In this document: positions 1 to 7,868 of the stretch, in pieces | How positions within the stretch are numbered: the first letter of the stretch is position 1 | Layout: each line of letters begins with the position of its first letter | NCBI GenBank assembly: GCA_964641945.1 | Contig: CAZXLQ010000001.1 | Span: forward strand, 1 to 64,000 | Length of the DNA stretch: 64,000 nt | Direction of reading: 5' to 3' | From: JADIYM01 sp964641945 | GTDB lineage: Bacteria; Acidobacteriota; Blastocatellia; UBA7656; JADIYM01 | Position numbers and translations under genes: made by a program | The notes under the pieces: model-generated | Told to the model about the DNA's origin: nothing | The model's input: the letters and a program-made list of their open reading frames with translations, nothing else | Databases searched by the model: none

Positions 1-2
1 CC

Positions 3-377
3 AAGAAGAAGCGTCGTCGTCGCGGTGATCGGAACTGGGGCTTCTGGGTCGAGTACCAGAAGCCCGGGTATCTCGGCCTGAGGGTCGAGAAGATCGCTCC
101 ATCGAGCTTGCTCGACCACCCGGGGTACGAGCGCGAGCTGAAGAAGCTCGTGCGTGCGGTCCGGAAGCGCCGCGGGAAGATTCGCGTCACAGACGTCATG
201 TTCGGCGGCAGGCCCTCGTGGGGACGCAAGAAGCTCATCAAGAGGACTCCGAAGACTGTCGCCGCTCACCGGGAACGGATGGAACGGCGTCGGCGTCGCA
301 CCTCGAAGTCCAAGGCCCACAGCAAGCGCCGGACCTCGCGGCGCACCTCGAAGCGCCGCCGGACCTCGCGGCGGTGA
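3..377 (+). CDS. Basic RRTS-repeat protein, 5' end missing
   Basis: The frame is open from the first bases of the window, so the true start lies outside it and only the last 124 residues are seen. They begin KKKRRRR, pass through a short mixed segment (WGFWVEYQKPGYL) and end in an Arg/Lys-rich tail with repeated RRTS and KRRTS units closing in RRTSRR. The same tail occurs in the genes at 7868, 43371 and 52621. The charge suggests nucleic-acid binding or packaging with DNA, but that is inference; no family is recognised. It precedes a GTG-started gene by 23 nt. Confidence 0.65.
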   Translation, partial: KKKRRRRGDRNWGFWVEYQKPGYLGLRVEKIAPSSLLDHPGYERELKKLVRAVRKRRGKIRVTDVMFGGRPSWGRKKLIKRTPKTVAAHRERMERRRRRTSKSKAHSKRRTSRRTSKRRRTSRR

Positions 378-400
378 AAGGGATGGAGTAGGATCTCCAC

Positions 401-1099
401 GTGACTCGCTCCTCGCACCTCAGGCGCACTCCGGTCGGTCGTCCCAACACGGCGGCCGTGCCCGGGTCAGGTCTGCCACAGGAGTGGCCGGACCCGAAGG
501 TGCAGGCAGTCCGGATCGTCAACGGCTTCTCCTTCTCGCTGCCCGGCCGGACGCGTCTCTTCTTCAACCGGGTCTACTTCGCCTCGTACCCGAACCCGGT
601 GCTGGTTGCGCCCGGTCAGCCGTTTCCGCGTCCGGTGGACGTGGCGACGATCGAAGCGCCGAAGGAGCAGGCGATCGTCGTTCGTACGGCTGCGTTTGCG
701 GTCTACGAGCATTCGGGCATCGGCGTCGATGACTTGATCGAGACGCCTCCCTCGCGAACCGCGAGCTACTTCGGGTTCGACCTTCGGATCGGAAACCGAG
801 GCCTCACCGACTTCAACACGAACCTCGTTCCGCAGCCCGGGAACAACCTGCCTCCGACGGTGAAGACCGTCGCGTCGGTCGGCCAGGGTGGTGGTCAGGT
901 CTATCCATTCTCGGGACCATTCACCCCCGACGGAGACAGCACCTTCGCGACCTACGCGCGGCCCGGAGATCTGATCCAGGCTCGCATCTTCATCCTCCGT
1001 CCTCCGAACTACGACGTTCGTCTTTTCAGCGTGAAGATCCAGGGATGGCTCGCCAACGAGTCCGACCTGGATCGGATGCTCAACATGCTCTCTGGTTGA
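401..1099 (+). CDS. Hypothetical protein, possibly virion-associated
   Basis: A 232-residue protein starting with GTG. A -10-like TAGGAT at 389-394 ends six nt before the start, the leaderless arrangement seen elsewhere in this window. It is rich in Pro, Gly, aromatic and beta-prone segments (SFSLPGRTRLFFNRVYFASYP; YFGFDLRIGNRG) with no membrane segment or catalytic motif. Composition and position ahead of LamG-like and fibre-like genes suggest a structural protein; function is unknown. Confidence 0.6.
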   Translation: MTRSSHLRRTPVGRPNTAAVPGSGLPQEWPDPKVQAVRIVNGFSFSLPGRTRLFFNRVYFASYPNPVLVAPGQPFPRPVDVATIEAPKEQAIVVRTAAFAVYEHSGIGVDDLIETPPSRTASYFGFDLRIGNRGLTDFNTNLVPQPGNNLPPTVKTVASVGQGGGQVYPFSGPFTPDGDSTFATYARPGDLIQARIFILRPPNYDVRLFSVKIQGWLANESDLDRMLNMLSG

Positions 1100-1229
1100 T
1101 AGGTTTCTCGGGCTCCGGAAGCGGGGCCGGTGCTTTCGGTGTCCGACTCCACCCAAGGATCTTCGGTACCCAGGCGCCCAGCCCGTAACAGGAGGCACCG
1201 ACCTCGCTTCCGTAGCCCGAGTACAAACC

Positions 1230-2129
1230 ATGCCCTCCGTCCGCTACCTCTCTCGTTTCGATGTTCGCCGCTACCACGATCGCGCGACCAACAGCGTCTG
1301 CCTCCAGTACACGGGCTCGTCGCTGAAGTTCCACGACGCGATCTACGGCTTCCCGGATGGTGTCTTCTTCGTCGCGTCGGTCGACGAGATGCCTTACCCG
1401 CCGAAGCTGATCGAAACGTCGCAGTCCACGGGCATCCCGATCGAGGCGACCAACGTGGCTCGCGCTTTGAAGGTCGCTGCCGTCGACGCTCTCGTCGCGG
1501 AAGCAATGGTCAAGGCTCCTGCCATGCTCGCTGAGTTCGCCAGCCCAGTGACGCAGTGGGCCGCTTGGGACCATCGCGAGTTGGAGCGGCGTCATGTGAT
1601 CGCGGTGTCCAAGCTCGTCGAGCTGACATCGCTTTGCGATCGGGAGCTGCGCTTGAGGGCAACGAAGGTCATGGCGGACCCCGGATTGCCGCCCATCCCA
1701 TCGTTCACGACGATGCCTTCAGCGTTCGCTCACGCGGCTCCGACGATCATGCCTCCGCCGTCTGAGCCGGAACCTGAGCCGCCAAGCCAGCCGACCAAGA
1801 TCCTGCTCGACAAGACGAAGAAGGCCGTTCTCGTTGCTCGTGAGGCGGAGCTTCCGCAGCGGTTGCCGCAAGGAGCGCGTCGCGGTCTCGCGAAGCTCGT
1901 GCGATCCGCATACCTCATTCGCAGCGAAGACGCGCCGTCAGTTCGGTCCGACCTCGCCGAAGCGATGCAGGACGCAGAGAAGATTTCTGCGTCAGAAAAC
2001 GTCGAGGTGACGGTCGTCGACTGGGACGGAGAATGGCCGGTGGTCGTTCGTCGCTACGCTGCTGGTCGTACTACCTACCGAGTCGAGGACGCGTTGCGTC
2101 GAGCTGGCGTGGAAGAGAGGGCGGCGTGA
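1230..2129 (+). CDS. Hypothetical protein with proline-rich linker
   Basis: A 299-residue protein. Residues 1-70 look globular (begins MPSVRYLSRFDVRRYHDRA), residues 70-160 are helical and Ala-rich, about 165-190 form a low-complexity Pro/Glu linker (MPPPSEPEPEPPSQP), and the last 100 residues form a second domain. The stop overlaps the next GTG (GTGA). No family recognised. A 130-nt upstream gap holds a GGAGG at about 1191, but it is too far from this ATG to act as its ribosome site. Confidence 0.6.
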   Translation: MPSVRYLSRFDVRRYHDRATNSVCLQYTGSSLKFHDAIYGFPDGVFFVASVDEMPYPPKLIETSQSTGIPIEATNVARALKVAAVDALVAEAMVKAPAMLAEFASPVTQWAAWDHRELERRHVIAVSKLVELTSLCDRELRLRATKVMADPGLPPIPSFTTMPSAFAHAAPTIMPPPSEPEPEPPSQPTKILLDKTKKAVLVAREAELPQRLPQGARRGLAKLVRSAYLIRSEDAPSVRSDLAEAMQDAEKISASENVEVTVVDWDGEWPVVVRRYAAGRTTYRVEDALRRAGVEERAA

Positions 2130-2338
2130 GCTACTCCCGACTCGGATCTGACCAGTCGACAGCGCTTCCGCCGGACGTTTCGCCCACAATCGTCGAGGAG
2201 CTGGCTCGACGACGAGGGTGGGTGGCGATCCCAACTCCAGACATGCGCGAGTACGTCAAGGCGCAGCTCATGACGGCTGCCGCCGGCTTCGTTGTCGGCA
2301 TGAGTCTCGGCGCGGCACTGGGAAGGAGCAGGCGATGA
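2126..2338 (+). CDS. Small MSY-type membrane protein
   Basis: A 70-residue protein. The GTG overlaps the previous stop as GTGA and gives the N-terminus MSYSRLG, matching the MSY..LG start seen in about nine other genes here. A hydrophobic stretch near residues 48-65 (AAAGFVVGMSLGAALG) could span a membrane, and the protein ends GRSRR, a weak form of the basic C-terminal tag. The stop overlaps the next ATG (ATGA), so it sits in the 1230-5038 operon. Confidence 0.6.
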   Translation: MSYSRLGSDQSTALPPDVSPTIVEELARRRGWVAIPTPDMREYVKAQLMTAAAGFVVGMSLGAALGRSRR

Positions 2339-3144
2339 CGAGGCTTCGCGGAATGCTTTGGAAGACGCCATGGAAGCGGAATCGCCCGGAGGTGGCGTCC
2401 GTGCCCGTGCCGATGTGGTTCTTCACGAGGTTCGGACCGTCTGGCCACGGAGTGACTCCGAACTCGGACTACCGGATGCCAGCTCCGTCGCCGGTGCCCG
2501 GCGATTCAGGCACTCCGTTCTGGATCGGTACGATCGGACTGGCTGACATTGCCGGAGCCCCTGGAATCACTGACCAACGCGCAGAATCCAGCTCCGGATT
2601 CAACTGGGGCGTCGCATCTCGGTTTCTTCGATCGTTTGCAGGAGACCCTGGCGTTCTGAGTGGTCAAGGCGGCACAGGTATCGGCCTGTCAGCTCAGGTG
2701 CCAGTTCTCGGCGCGTCTCTGCGAGCTGTGGTCACCCTCATCACATCCGTTCCGGATGGGTTCGGCAACAACACGACGCGCCTCTACGTGGACGGTGTGT
2801 TCAAGTCTCAGGTGACTGGTCCGTACGTGTTTGCTCCGGGGATCTTGTCGATGGGAACTCCGTCCGTTCTGGGAGCGCAGCCGGGCATCCACGGCTGGGC
2901 TGGTGGCAACGCGTTGCCGACGCCTGCGGAGATTCAGCAGTGGTTCCTCAGCAGCCGCTACAACCTGGAGATTGCCGCGATTCCAGGCAAGACCAGTGAT
3001 CGTTTCTCGGCGACCAGCGTTGCGCCGGCAGTCCCTGCGGTACTCCCGAATCTCGCTGGCGGGCAGGTCATGAACTACACGGTGAACGTCCCGCCCGATC
3101 CGGGCGCCCTCAACCTGCTCGTCAACGTCACGTTCGGCTACTGA
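2335..3144 (+). CDS. LamG/concanavalin-like domain protein
   Basis: A 269-residue protein with its start fixed by ATGA overlap. Residues 60-215 resemble a jelly-roll lectin fold of the LamG type: alternating beta strands and a characteristic TTRLYVDGVFKSQ strand-turn followed by a GTPSVLG strand. Such domains are common in phage tail-fibre and decoration proteins that bind surface sugars. The last 50 residues form a separate beta-rich tail. The fold call is from pattern only and no catalytic residues are seen. Confidence 0.55.
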   Translation: MTRLRGMLWKTPWKRNRPEVASVPVPMWFFTRFGPSGHGVTPNSDYRMPAPSPVPGDSGTPFWIGTIGLADIAGAPGITDQRAESSSGFNWGVASRFLRSFAGDPGVLSGQGGTGIGLSAQVPVLGASLRAVVTLITSVPDGFGNNTTRLYVDGVFKSQVTGPYVFAPGILSMGTPSVLGAQPGIHGWAGGNALPTPAEIQQWFLSSRYNLEIAAIPGKTSDRFSATSVAPAVPAVLPNLAGGQVMNYTVNVPPDPGALNLLVNVTFGY

Positions 3145-3157
3145 TGGAGAAGATGCG

Positions 3158-3529
3158 ATGAGCTACCACCGAGGTCTTGGTCTTCCGGCGATCTCTCCTA
3201 CGACCGCCTTCGCTCAGGCAGTCGATCCGTACGCGATGCGCTTCTCGCCGCCTGGCAGCGTCTACGCTCCGTACGGATGGGGACCCGACTTCAACATCGG
3301 CATGCCGATGAACTACACGCACCACATCGGCTACGAGCGAACTCCAATCCCTGGCGCTCGTCGCGTCGGACCAATGTACGATCGCGTGAACCCGTACCTC
3401 GGCAACTACGCATGCGATGGATGTGGTGACGCTGGCATCTTCGCACCTTCGGCCGGCCCCTACGAGGGCAACGCCCAGTCGCTCGCAGATTCGGGTGACG
3501 GTCTGAGCGGCATCCTGGCGGTGCTCTGA
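3158..3529 (+). CDS. MSY-type hypothetical protein
   Basis: A 123-residue protein beginning MSYHRGLGLP, a variant of the recurring MSY..GLGQ N-terminus. The rest is rich in Pro, Tyr and Gly without predicted helices or a membrane segment. A CDGCG motif near residue 90 is the only Cys pair. It starts 13 nt after the LamG-like gene with GGAGA upstream. Likely a small structural or virion-associated protein by context; function unknown. Confidence 0.55.
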   Translation: MSYHRGLGLPAISPTTAFAQAVDPYAMRFSPPGSVYAPYGWGPDFNIGMPMNYTHHIGYERTPIPGARRVGPMYDRVNPYLGNYACDGCGDAGIFAPSAGPYEGNAQSLADSGDGLSGILAVL

Positions 3530-3551
3530 ACCCCTGATAGGGTGGTGATCA

Positions 3552-4220
3552 ATGGCTGGCTTCAGAACACCGCAACGGCCCTGGCAGTTCGGTACGAGCA
3601 ACTGGCAGGGCCAGTACGAGACGGTTGCAGACCTTCCGAACGTCGCCGGATCGTTCTACCAGCCTGGCGTTCCCAACGTGCAGGAAGGTGACTTGGCCTG
3701 GGTCGCTCTCGGGGCGCCGGGCCTGTACCTCTGCGTTGATCCGACGCTGGGCGCGGCCGTTTGGACTCTCCTCACCGGAGGCGGAGGCGGTCCACGCCTT
3801 GACCCCGGCTTCGAGTGGAACCTGAACGACGTGCTCGGTGCCACGTTTCCACAGCCAGCTTCCTTCGATGGGTTGCCGACCTCAGATCCGTCGCTCTCAG
3901 GGTCAGGCCCGTTCGACGGCGCACGACTGGTTCGAGCCGCCGGAACGTTGCTGAACATCGGATTCATCTTGCGTGTCCCAGCAGATGTTCCCGGAGGCAC
4001 GACGAGCGTGGAGTTCTATCGGGTGCGAGCTGGTGTCGTGACGTCGCTAGGTGTTGCCAGCCTCTTCACGGTGGCTCCGACAGCATTCAGCAGCGTGTCC
4101 GTAGCCATCCCGGGAGCGCTCGCCGCGGTGTTGCCAGGCGACCTGCTGTTTGTTTCGCTTGCTGCGGTCGCGCCCGTAGGGGCCGCAGACCTCTCCGCGT
4201 ACATCGAGGTGGCGCCATGA
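3552..4220 (+). CDS. Tail-fibre-like beta-rich protein
   Basis: A 222-residue protein. Residues 15-75 have the pattern seen at the N-terminus of many phage fibre or appendage proteins: TVADLPNV, GDLAWV, then a strand ending in LYLCVD and a Trp. A Gly run (about 76-81) links to a beta-rich domain (GTTSVEFYRVRAG). No enzyme motif. Its stop overlaps the next ATG by ATGA. The appendage role is inference from family-like sequence and position. Confidence 0.5.
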   Translation: MAGFRTPQRPWQFGTSNWQGQYETVADLPNVAGSFYQPGVPNVQEGDLAWVALGAPGLYLCVDPTLGAAVWTLLTGGGGGPRLDPGFEWNLNDVLGATFPQPASFDGLPTSDPSLSGSGPFDGARLVRAAGTLLNIGFILRVPADVPGGTTSVEFYRVRAGVVTSLGVASLFTVAPTAFSSVSVAIPGALAAVLPGDLLFVSLAAVAPVGAADLSAYIEVAP

Positions 4221-5038
4221 CGACAACTTCTTGGCCCGAAACCTTTTCGTTCGAGCAGGTCGTTCGTACCGCGCAAGCACTCGGTGGGGGCGCTCTACAG
4301 CGTGGATTTCTTCTGCCACTTGGCATCCACGTGTGGGCGAATCCGGCCGCAGATCAGAATGAACTGAAGGTCGACCGCTCTACCGATGGTGGCTTGACCT
4401 GGACGACGCTGACCTATCTCGTCGACTGGACGTTCATGGTTCGCTCCTACGGAGCTTGGCCCGTATCGCGCGGAACCTCTGACGTGTCGAGCGGCGCCTT
4501 CCTGACTACCGGCGTTGCTTCAGGCACGCTCATCCGTCTCACGTGGAAGACAGGATTCATTCACATTCCTCCTCCGGAGGCTTCGGCGGTACTTCTGACG
4601 GGAGGCGCGATCGATCTGACTGTGGGCATCCGGTCGTATAACGGAGCGCTTGTGCCGAACGGATTCATGAGTCCGCAGCGGGCTGGGCTTCAGATTGAGC
4701 TTTGGCGATGGGGATTCCAGACCGGGCGTCGATACATCATGCCAGTCACCGGCTACAACGTCTTGCATCCCGGCAAGCGGTACAACCCCTACTATCGGTT
4801 CGCTGTCGCAGCGGCAGGCACCGGCGAACTGTTCGTGCAACCAAGCACCCTTGTTGGATTGGGTTTTTCAGCGCCCTCGTCTAAGACGCAGAGCTTTCGT
4901 CTTTGCTACTACAATCCGCTTACCGGGGCACGTTCGCCTCTCAGTGATCACCGAATCAACTGGCAAACTAACCGGTCGGATCGGATTGCCGGCGGTGTTG
5001 TTCACCCCTCGCAGTCAGTTTGGATTTCTCGGGTATGA
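4217..5038 (+). CDS. Hypothetical virion-type protein
   Basis: A 273-residue protein with its start set by ATGA overlap with the fibre-like gene. It is beta-rich, high in Trp, Tyr and Gly (LTWTTLTYLVDWTFM; LQIELWRWGFQTGRRY), without a signal peptide or membrane span. It is the last gene of the 1230-5038 run and is followed by a large hairpin. Probably a structural partner of the preceding gene; no family recognised. Confidence 0.55.
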   Translation: MTTTSWPETFSFEQVVRTAQALGGGALQRGFLLPLGIHVWANPAADQNELKVDRSTDGGLTWTTLTYLVDWTFMVRSYGAWPVSRGTSDVSSGAFLTTGVASGTLIRLTWKTGFIHIPPPEASAVLLTGGAIDLTVGIRSYNGALVPNGFMSPQRAGLQIELWRWGFQTGRRYIMPVTGYNVLHPGKRYNPYYRFAVAAAGTGELFVQPSTLVGLGFSAPSSKTQSFRLCYYNPLTGARSPLSDHRINWQTNRSDRIAGGVVHPSQSVWISRV

Positions 5039-5045
5039 GAGATGG

Positions 5046-5135
5046 TCCTGCCGTCAAGCGAGCGCCTCAATGGTCCCGCTCGGGATCAGTAAGGGTACTG
5101 CTCGGTATCCTCAAGGCGCTCGCTTGACGGCAGGA
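5046..5135. terminator. Long perfect hairpin between convergent genes
   Basis: Bases 5046-5067 and 5114-5135 are exact reverse complements (22 bp). The 46-nt interior itself contains two smaller inverted repeats, TCCC/GGGA near 5073-5084 and AGGGTAC/GTATCCT near 5092-5112, so a multi-branched RNA can form on either strand. It lies between the ends of the convergent genes at 5038 and 5158, fitting a bidirectional terminator, but there is no T-tract after it, so a structured RNA or RNase site is equally possible. Confidence 0.6.
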
Positions 5136-5157
5136 ACGCGCGTTCGTATCTCTGTTC

Positions 5158-5568
5158 CTAGTTGGTGCCCAACAGTTCGGTCTTGAGCAGCCGGAGACAC
5201 TTCTCCCGCTCGTCGGCACGGATGGCCTCTTCGAGTGCCTCGTAGGCGGCGAGCACGGCCGGCGACCGACCAGACACCGTCGCGAACGCCTCGATGATGC
5301 TCGCCTTCGGCGGTGGCGTCTTCTTGCGCTTCTTCGGGCGCGACTTCGCAGCAGGCTTGGGAGCGGGCTCGTCGGCGGCGAGCGATCGTCCTTCGACGAG
5401 ACCTCCGTTCAGGACGAGGCTCAACTGCCTCAGCGTCTCCGGAGGAAAGTTGCGAGTGCCGGCCTCGAAGTGGGCCAGAGACCCACGGGAGACGCCGATG
5501 ATGTTTGCGACCGCTTCCTGGGTCAGGTTGAGGCTCATTCGACGTTCGCGCGCTTCGGTGTGGTCCAT
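5158..5568 (-). CDS. XRE-family helix-turn-helix regulator
   Basis: A 136-residue protein starting at 5568, chosen because GGAG precedes that ATG; an in-frame upstream extension lacks a ribosome site. The HTH of the Cro/cI (XRE) class is at about residues 12-45: LTQEAVANIIGVSRGSLAHFE with the usual Q and S/A-x-E positions. A Lys/Pro linker (KKRKKTPPPK) separates it from a helical C-terminal domain that may dimerise. The promoter carries two CTTTCGAC copies, one upstream of the -35 and one in the spacer, suggesting autoregulation. It is a candidate repressor for other CTTTCGAC promoters in the window. Confidence 0.8.
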   Translation of the reverse strand: MDHTEARERRMSLNLTQEAVANIIGVSRGSLAHFEAGTRNFPPETLRQLSLVLNGGLVEGRSLAADEPAPKPAAKSRPKKRKKTPPPKASIIEAFATVSGRSPAVLAAYEALEEAIRADEREKCLRLLKTELLGTN

Positions 5569-5603
5569 GCTGTGCTCCGTGGGACGACCTTCGTCCGACC
5601 CGG

Positions 5604-5642
5604 AGCATACTTTCGACGAAACCGATGTCAAGAACTTTCGAC
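5604..5642 (-). promoter_or_regulatory. Promoter of the XRE gene with paired CTTTCGAC sites
   Basis: Reading leftward, -35 TTGACA (5631-5626), a 16-nt spacer and -10 TATGCT (5609-5604). Copies of CTTTCGAC (plus-strand sense) are at 5610-5617 in the spacer and 5635-5642 upstream of the -35. The spacing of 25 bp would put two bound dimers near the same helix face. Confidence 0.65.
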
Positions 5643-5702
5643 AGACCGTCGTTTCGACGGACGGGACTGGTCTCGCAGGCCGGGTTGATGTAGAAGGGGA
5701 GC

Positions 5703-6299
5703 ATGCCCGGTAGACCCAAGCGTCGTGCTGTGAACCCGACGGATCTCGTCGATGACCTCGTGGACTCGGCGGTCGATTCGCTCTTCGAGCGGGGAAGCGA
5801 GTTCTTCGGAAGGCTGCGAGAGCAGAGGCTGGCCAGCGCGACTCCGGAGCAGGCTCAGGCCACCTACACCTGCGCGTCGTGCCGGAACTCCTTCCAGATG
5901 GGCGAAATGGAGATGGTGAACCCGCGGCGGGAGATCGGCTCCTTCGGGATGTGCCGGAGCTGCTTCAACTTCGTGTGGCAGGCCGGCAAGGAGAAGGTGG
6001 CCTTCTTGACGAAGAGGGCCGCCGCGGCTCGGGCTCAGGCTGTGGAAGACGCAGCGCGGTCTGCTGCGGCGGCTGGAGCCGTGGCTCGCAGGCCATGGGA
6101 GATCCTCGGTGTTCAGCAGGACGCCAGCATCGAGGAAATCAAGAAGGCCTACCGCATCCTCGCTTCCCAGTACCACCCCGACCTCGTGCCACCGGGCGCT
6201 CCCGCCGGTGAGAAGGAGGCGGCTCGGGCGAAGTTCGAGGAGCTGACCCGAGCGAAAGAGGCGATGCTGAAGGTGCGGCAGCCTCCCACCGGTGCCTGA
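5703..6299 (+). CDS. J-domain protein with N-terminal zinc ribbon
   Basis: A 198-residue protein with a good ribosome site (AAGGGGAG). Residues 57-87 hold two Cys pairs (CASC and CRSC) forming a probable zinc ribbon. The C-terminal 70 residues are a J-domain: PWEILGVQQDASIEEIKKAY, then the HPD tripeptide in QYHPDL, then a final helix. The HPD loop is what stimulates DnaK ATPase, so the protein probably recruits host Hsp70 to a phage target selected by the zinc ribbon. The J-domain is C-terminal, unlike in DnaJ itself. Confidence 0.85.
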   Translation: MPGRPKRRAVNPTDLVDDLVDSAVDSLFERGSEFFGRLREQRLASATPEQAQATYTCASCRNSFQMGEMEMVNPRREIGSFGMCRSCFNFVWQAGKEKVAFLTKRAAAARAQAVEDAARSAAAAGAVARRPWEILGVQQDASIEEIKKAYRILASQYHPDLVPPGAPAGEKEAARAKFEELTRAKEAMLKVRQPPTGA

Positions 6300-6679
6300 T
6301 GCAGTCGGTACGCCGCATCGACCTGCCTACCGGTCAGGTACCGGCCTACCGGCAGTTCTGCCGGTTCGTCTGGTCGTTCCGAGAGGAAGATGGGAGCACC
6401 GCGGTCGGACCGCCACCGTACATGTACACGCTCTTCGCCGAGGACCGGAAAGAGTGTCTTGCCGTGCGAGCGGTCGTGTCAGCCCTCTGCCTGAACGACC
6501 CAGAGTACATCTCGTCGGTCGCCGTGTTCGAGGCCGAGCGCGGCATCAAGATCTCGTTCCTGTCGCTCATGTCGCTGCACGCGTTCGTGGTGGAGCTGGC
6601 ACGGTGCGGTCGAACTTGCGACGACATGAGGAAGTTCGCCGAGTTTGTGCTTTGGACGCTCGGCGTAAGGTGGGTGTGA
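6299..6679 (+). CDS. Hypothetical protein
   Basis: A 126-residue protein coupled to the J-domain gene by a TGATG overlap. The sequence is a compact alpha/beta protein (FVWSFREEDG, PPPYMYTLFAE, AERGIKISFLSL) with no membrane segment or metal motif. Its stop overlaps the next GTG as GTGA. The tight coupling suggests co-production with the J-domain protein, but no function can be assigned. Confidence 0.6.
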   Translation: MQSVRRIDLPTGQVPAYRQFCRFVWSFREEDGSTAVGPPPYMYTLFAEDRKECLAVRAVVSALCLNDPEYISSVAVFEAERGIKISFLSLMSLHAFVVELARCGRTCDDMRKFAEFVLWTLGVRWV

Positions 6680-6975
6680 GCGCTGCCGAAACGCTTCGGC
6701 GCCTTGGTGCGGCCGTCCCGTGTGCCAACTGTCGGCAGGTCGTTGTCCTCGACAACGATTGCTGGACGCTGCGTGGGCTGGCTCTCGACAATCGGAAGGA
6801 GATCTTCTGCTCGCGCGCCTGCGCTCTCACGTACGTCACGCTTGGCGGGACCAGACCTGATGGGACGTATGAAGTCGGCGGTCAGTGGCGAGACGATGCT
6901 TGGGTCGATGGGGCTGGCTATCCTTTCTTGCCAGCTCGATACGGGGAGGATCTGCCCGCGGATTCATGGGACTAG
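6676..6975 (+). CDS. Small treble-clef/zinc-finger protein
   Basis: A 99-residue protein starting with GTG (GTGA overlap). Two Cys pairs, PCANC at about 15-19 and CSRAC at about 45-49, have the spacing of a treble-clef or FYVE-like zinc site, followed by a short beta-rich tail. Its stop TAG shares the palindrome ACTAGT with the stop of the convergent gene at 6972, so the two genes overlap by four bases. Function unknown. Confidence 0.55.
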   Translation: MSAAETLRRLGAAVPCANCRQVVVLDNDCWTLRGLALDNRKEIFCSRACALTYVTLGGTRPDGTYEVGGQWRDDAWVDGAGYPFLPARYGEDLPADSWD

Positions 6976-7205
6976 TCGACATCCACTTCCGTCGCGAAGA
7001 GGTAGGTCATGTCGGTGTCGTCCATGCAGAAGCAGCCGAACGACGTGACGTCGACGAAGCGATCTCCTACGAGATCGCACGACCGCGAGCACTCCGACCG
7101 AAGCCGGTCTTGGTGAACCAACGTGACGCCGATCTTCACGATCACGACGACGAGAAGCGCGATGGCCGCGAGCAGCACGAACCGGTAGAAGAGGCGGTCG
7201 ATCAC
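6972..7205 (-). CDS. Small single-span membrane protein
   Basis: A 77-residue protein with GTG start at 7205. Residues 6-27 form one strongly hydrophobic segment (FVLLAAIALLVVVIVKIGV), preceded by Arg and followed by a Cys-containing outer domain (ECSRSC, FGCFC) that could form disulfides. Two TGTCTGACA operators lie just upstream (7213 and 7232). The layout of a membrane anchor plus small Cys-rich domain fits a lysis, superinfection-exclusion or envelope role, but none can be chosen. Confidence 0.55.
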   Translation of the reverse strand: MIDRLFYRFVLLAAIALLVVVIVKIGVTLVHQDRLRSECSRSCDLVGDRFVDVTSFGCFCMDDTDMTYLFATEVDVD

Positions 7206-7277
7206 GCTTCTATGTCTGACACAGTAGGGCCTGTCTGACAAGATGCTCCTGTCTGCGGTTTCGGGTACGATTCGGCC
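7206..7277. promoter_or_regulatory. Divergent control region with two TGTCTGACA operators
   Basis: The 72-nt gap separates the leftward membrane-protein gene and the rightward gene at 7278. It holds two exact TGTCTGACA copies at 7213-7221 and 7232-7240. On the plus strand TACGAT (7266-7271) lies six nt before the ATG at 7278, a leaderless arrangement. No strong -35 is seen for either direction. Confidence 0.55.
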
Positions 7278-7868
7278 ATGTCCTACTCCGGCCTGGGTCA
7301 GGCTCCTGCCGGGAGCGCCCTCATCACGCTCGCTCCGAGGAGCGACGACCTGATCACCGTCCAACGCCGTCTCATCGACGCCGGATTGCTTCGTCTTTCC
7401 GCTCCAGACGGAGTCATCTCTTCCACCTCCAGCCCGACGCTGACCGCCATTCGGTCGTTCGCGACGAACAACGGGCTCTCGGCGACCGGAACAGCTCGAT
7501 CGTCGACCGGAGGCCTGGTCATTCCACGGGCACTGTTCTCGGCCATCATCGCAGCCGGCGGCGCGGACATGGACTTTTCCGAGACGATCACCTCGATCGC
7601 CACCGGTCCGGCCCCGGTCACCACGCCAGCTCCGGTGCCCGGCCCTGTTGGGCCGACTGCGCTTCCGTCCAAGGGTGGAGCGGCCTCTCCCGGCATGCCC
7701 AGCCCTGGCATTCCCAGCCGCCTCCCGATGCCGAGCACGGGGGCTGACCCGCGTACGATCTTGATCGTGAGCGGCGTCGGCGTGCTTCTCTTGGCCGGCC
7801 TTGCCGTCTGGATGACGAGCCGTCCCGCCGCGGCTCCCGTTCGAGCAAACCGCCGCAGGAGACGGTGA
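7278..7868 (+). CDS. MSY-type membrane protein with peptidoglycan-binding-like domain
   Basis: A 196-residue protein. It begins MSYSGLGQ. Residues 20-90 resemble a PG_binding_1 three-helix domain (TVQRRLIDAGLL, then SPTLTAIRSFATNNGL). A Pro/Gly-rich linker (110-160) leads to one membrane span at about 165-183 (LIVSGVGVLLLAGLAVWM) and the tail RANRRRRR. It thus carries both the MSY-GLGQ start and the Arg tail. A membrane-anchored wall-binding protein in the virion or host envelope is a reasonable inference. Start is supported by TACGAT six nt upstream. Confidence 0.65.
   Translation: MSYSGLGQAPAGSALITLAPRSDDLITVQRRLIDAGLLRLSAPDGVISSTSSPTLTAIRSFATNNGLSATGTARSSTGGLVIPRALFSAIIAAGGADMDFSETITSIATGPAPVTTPAPVPGPVGPTALPSKGGAASPGMPSPGIPSRLPMPSTGADPRTILIVSGVGVLLLAGLAVWMTSRPAAAPVRANRRRRR

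Noticed and set aside
467..1231. Long minus-strand frames opposite the 401-2129 genes
   Set aside because: Antisense frames of high-GC coding sequence; composition is Arg-rich and no start context or overlap with neighbours supports them.
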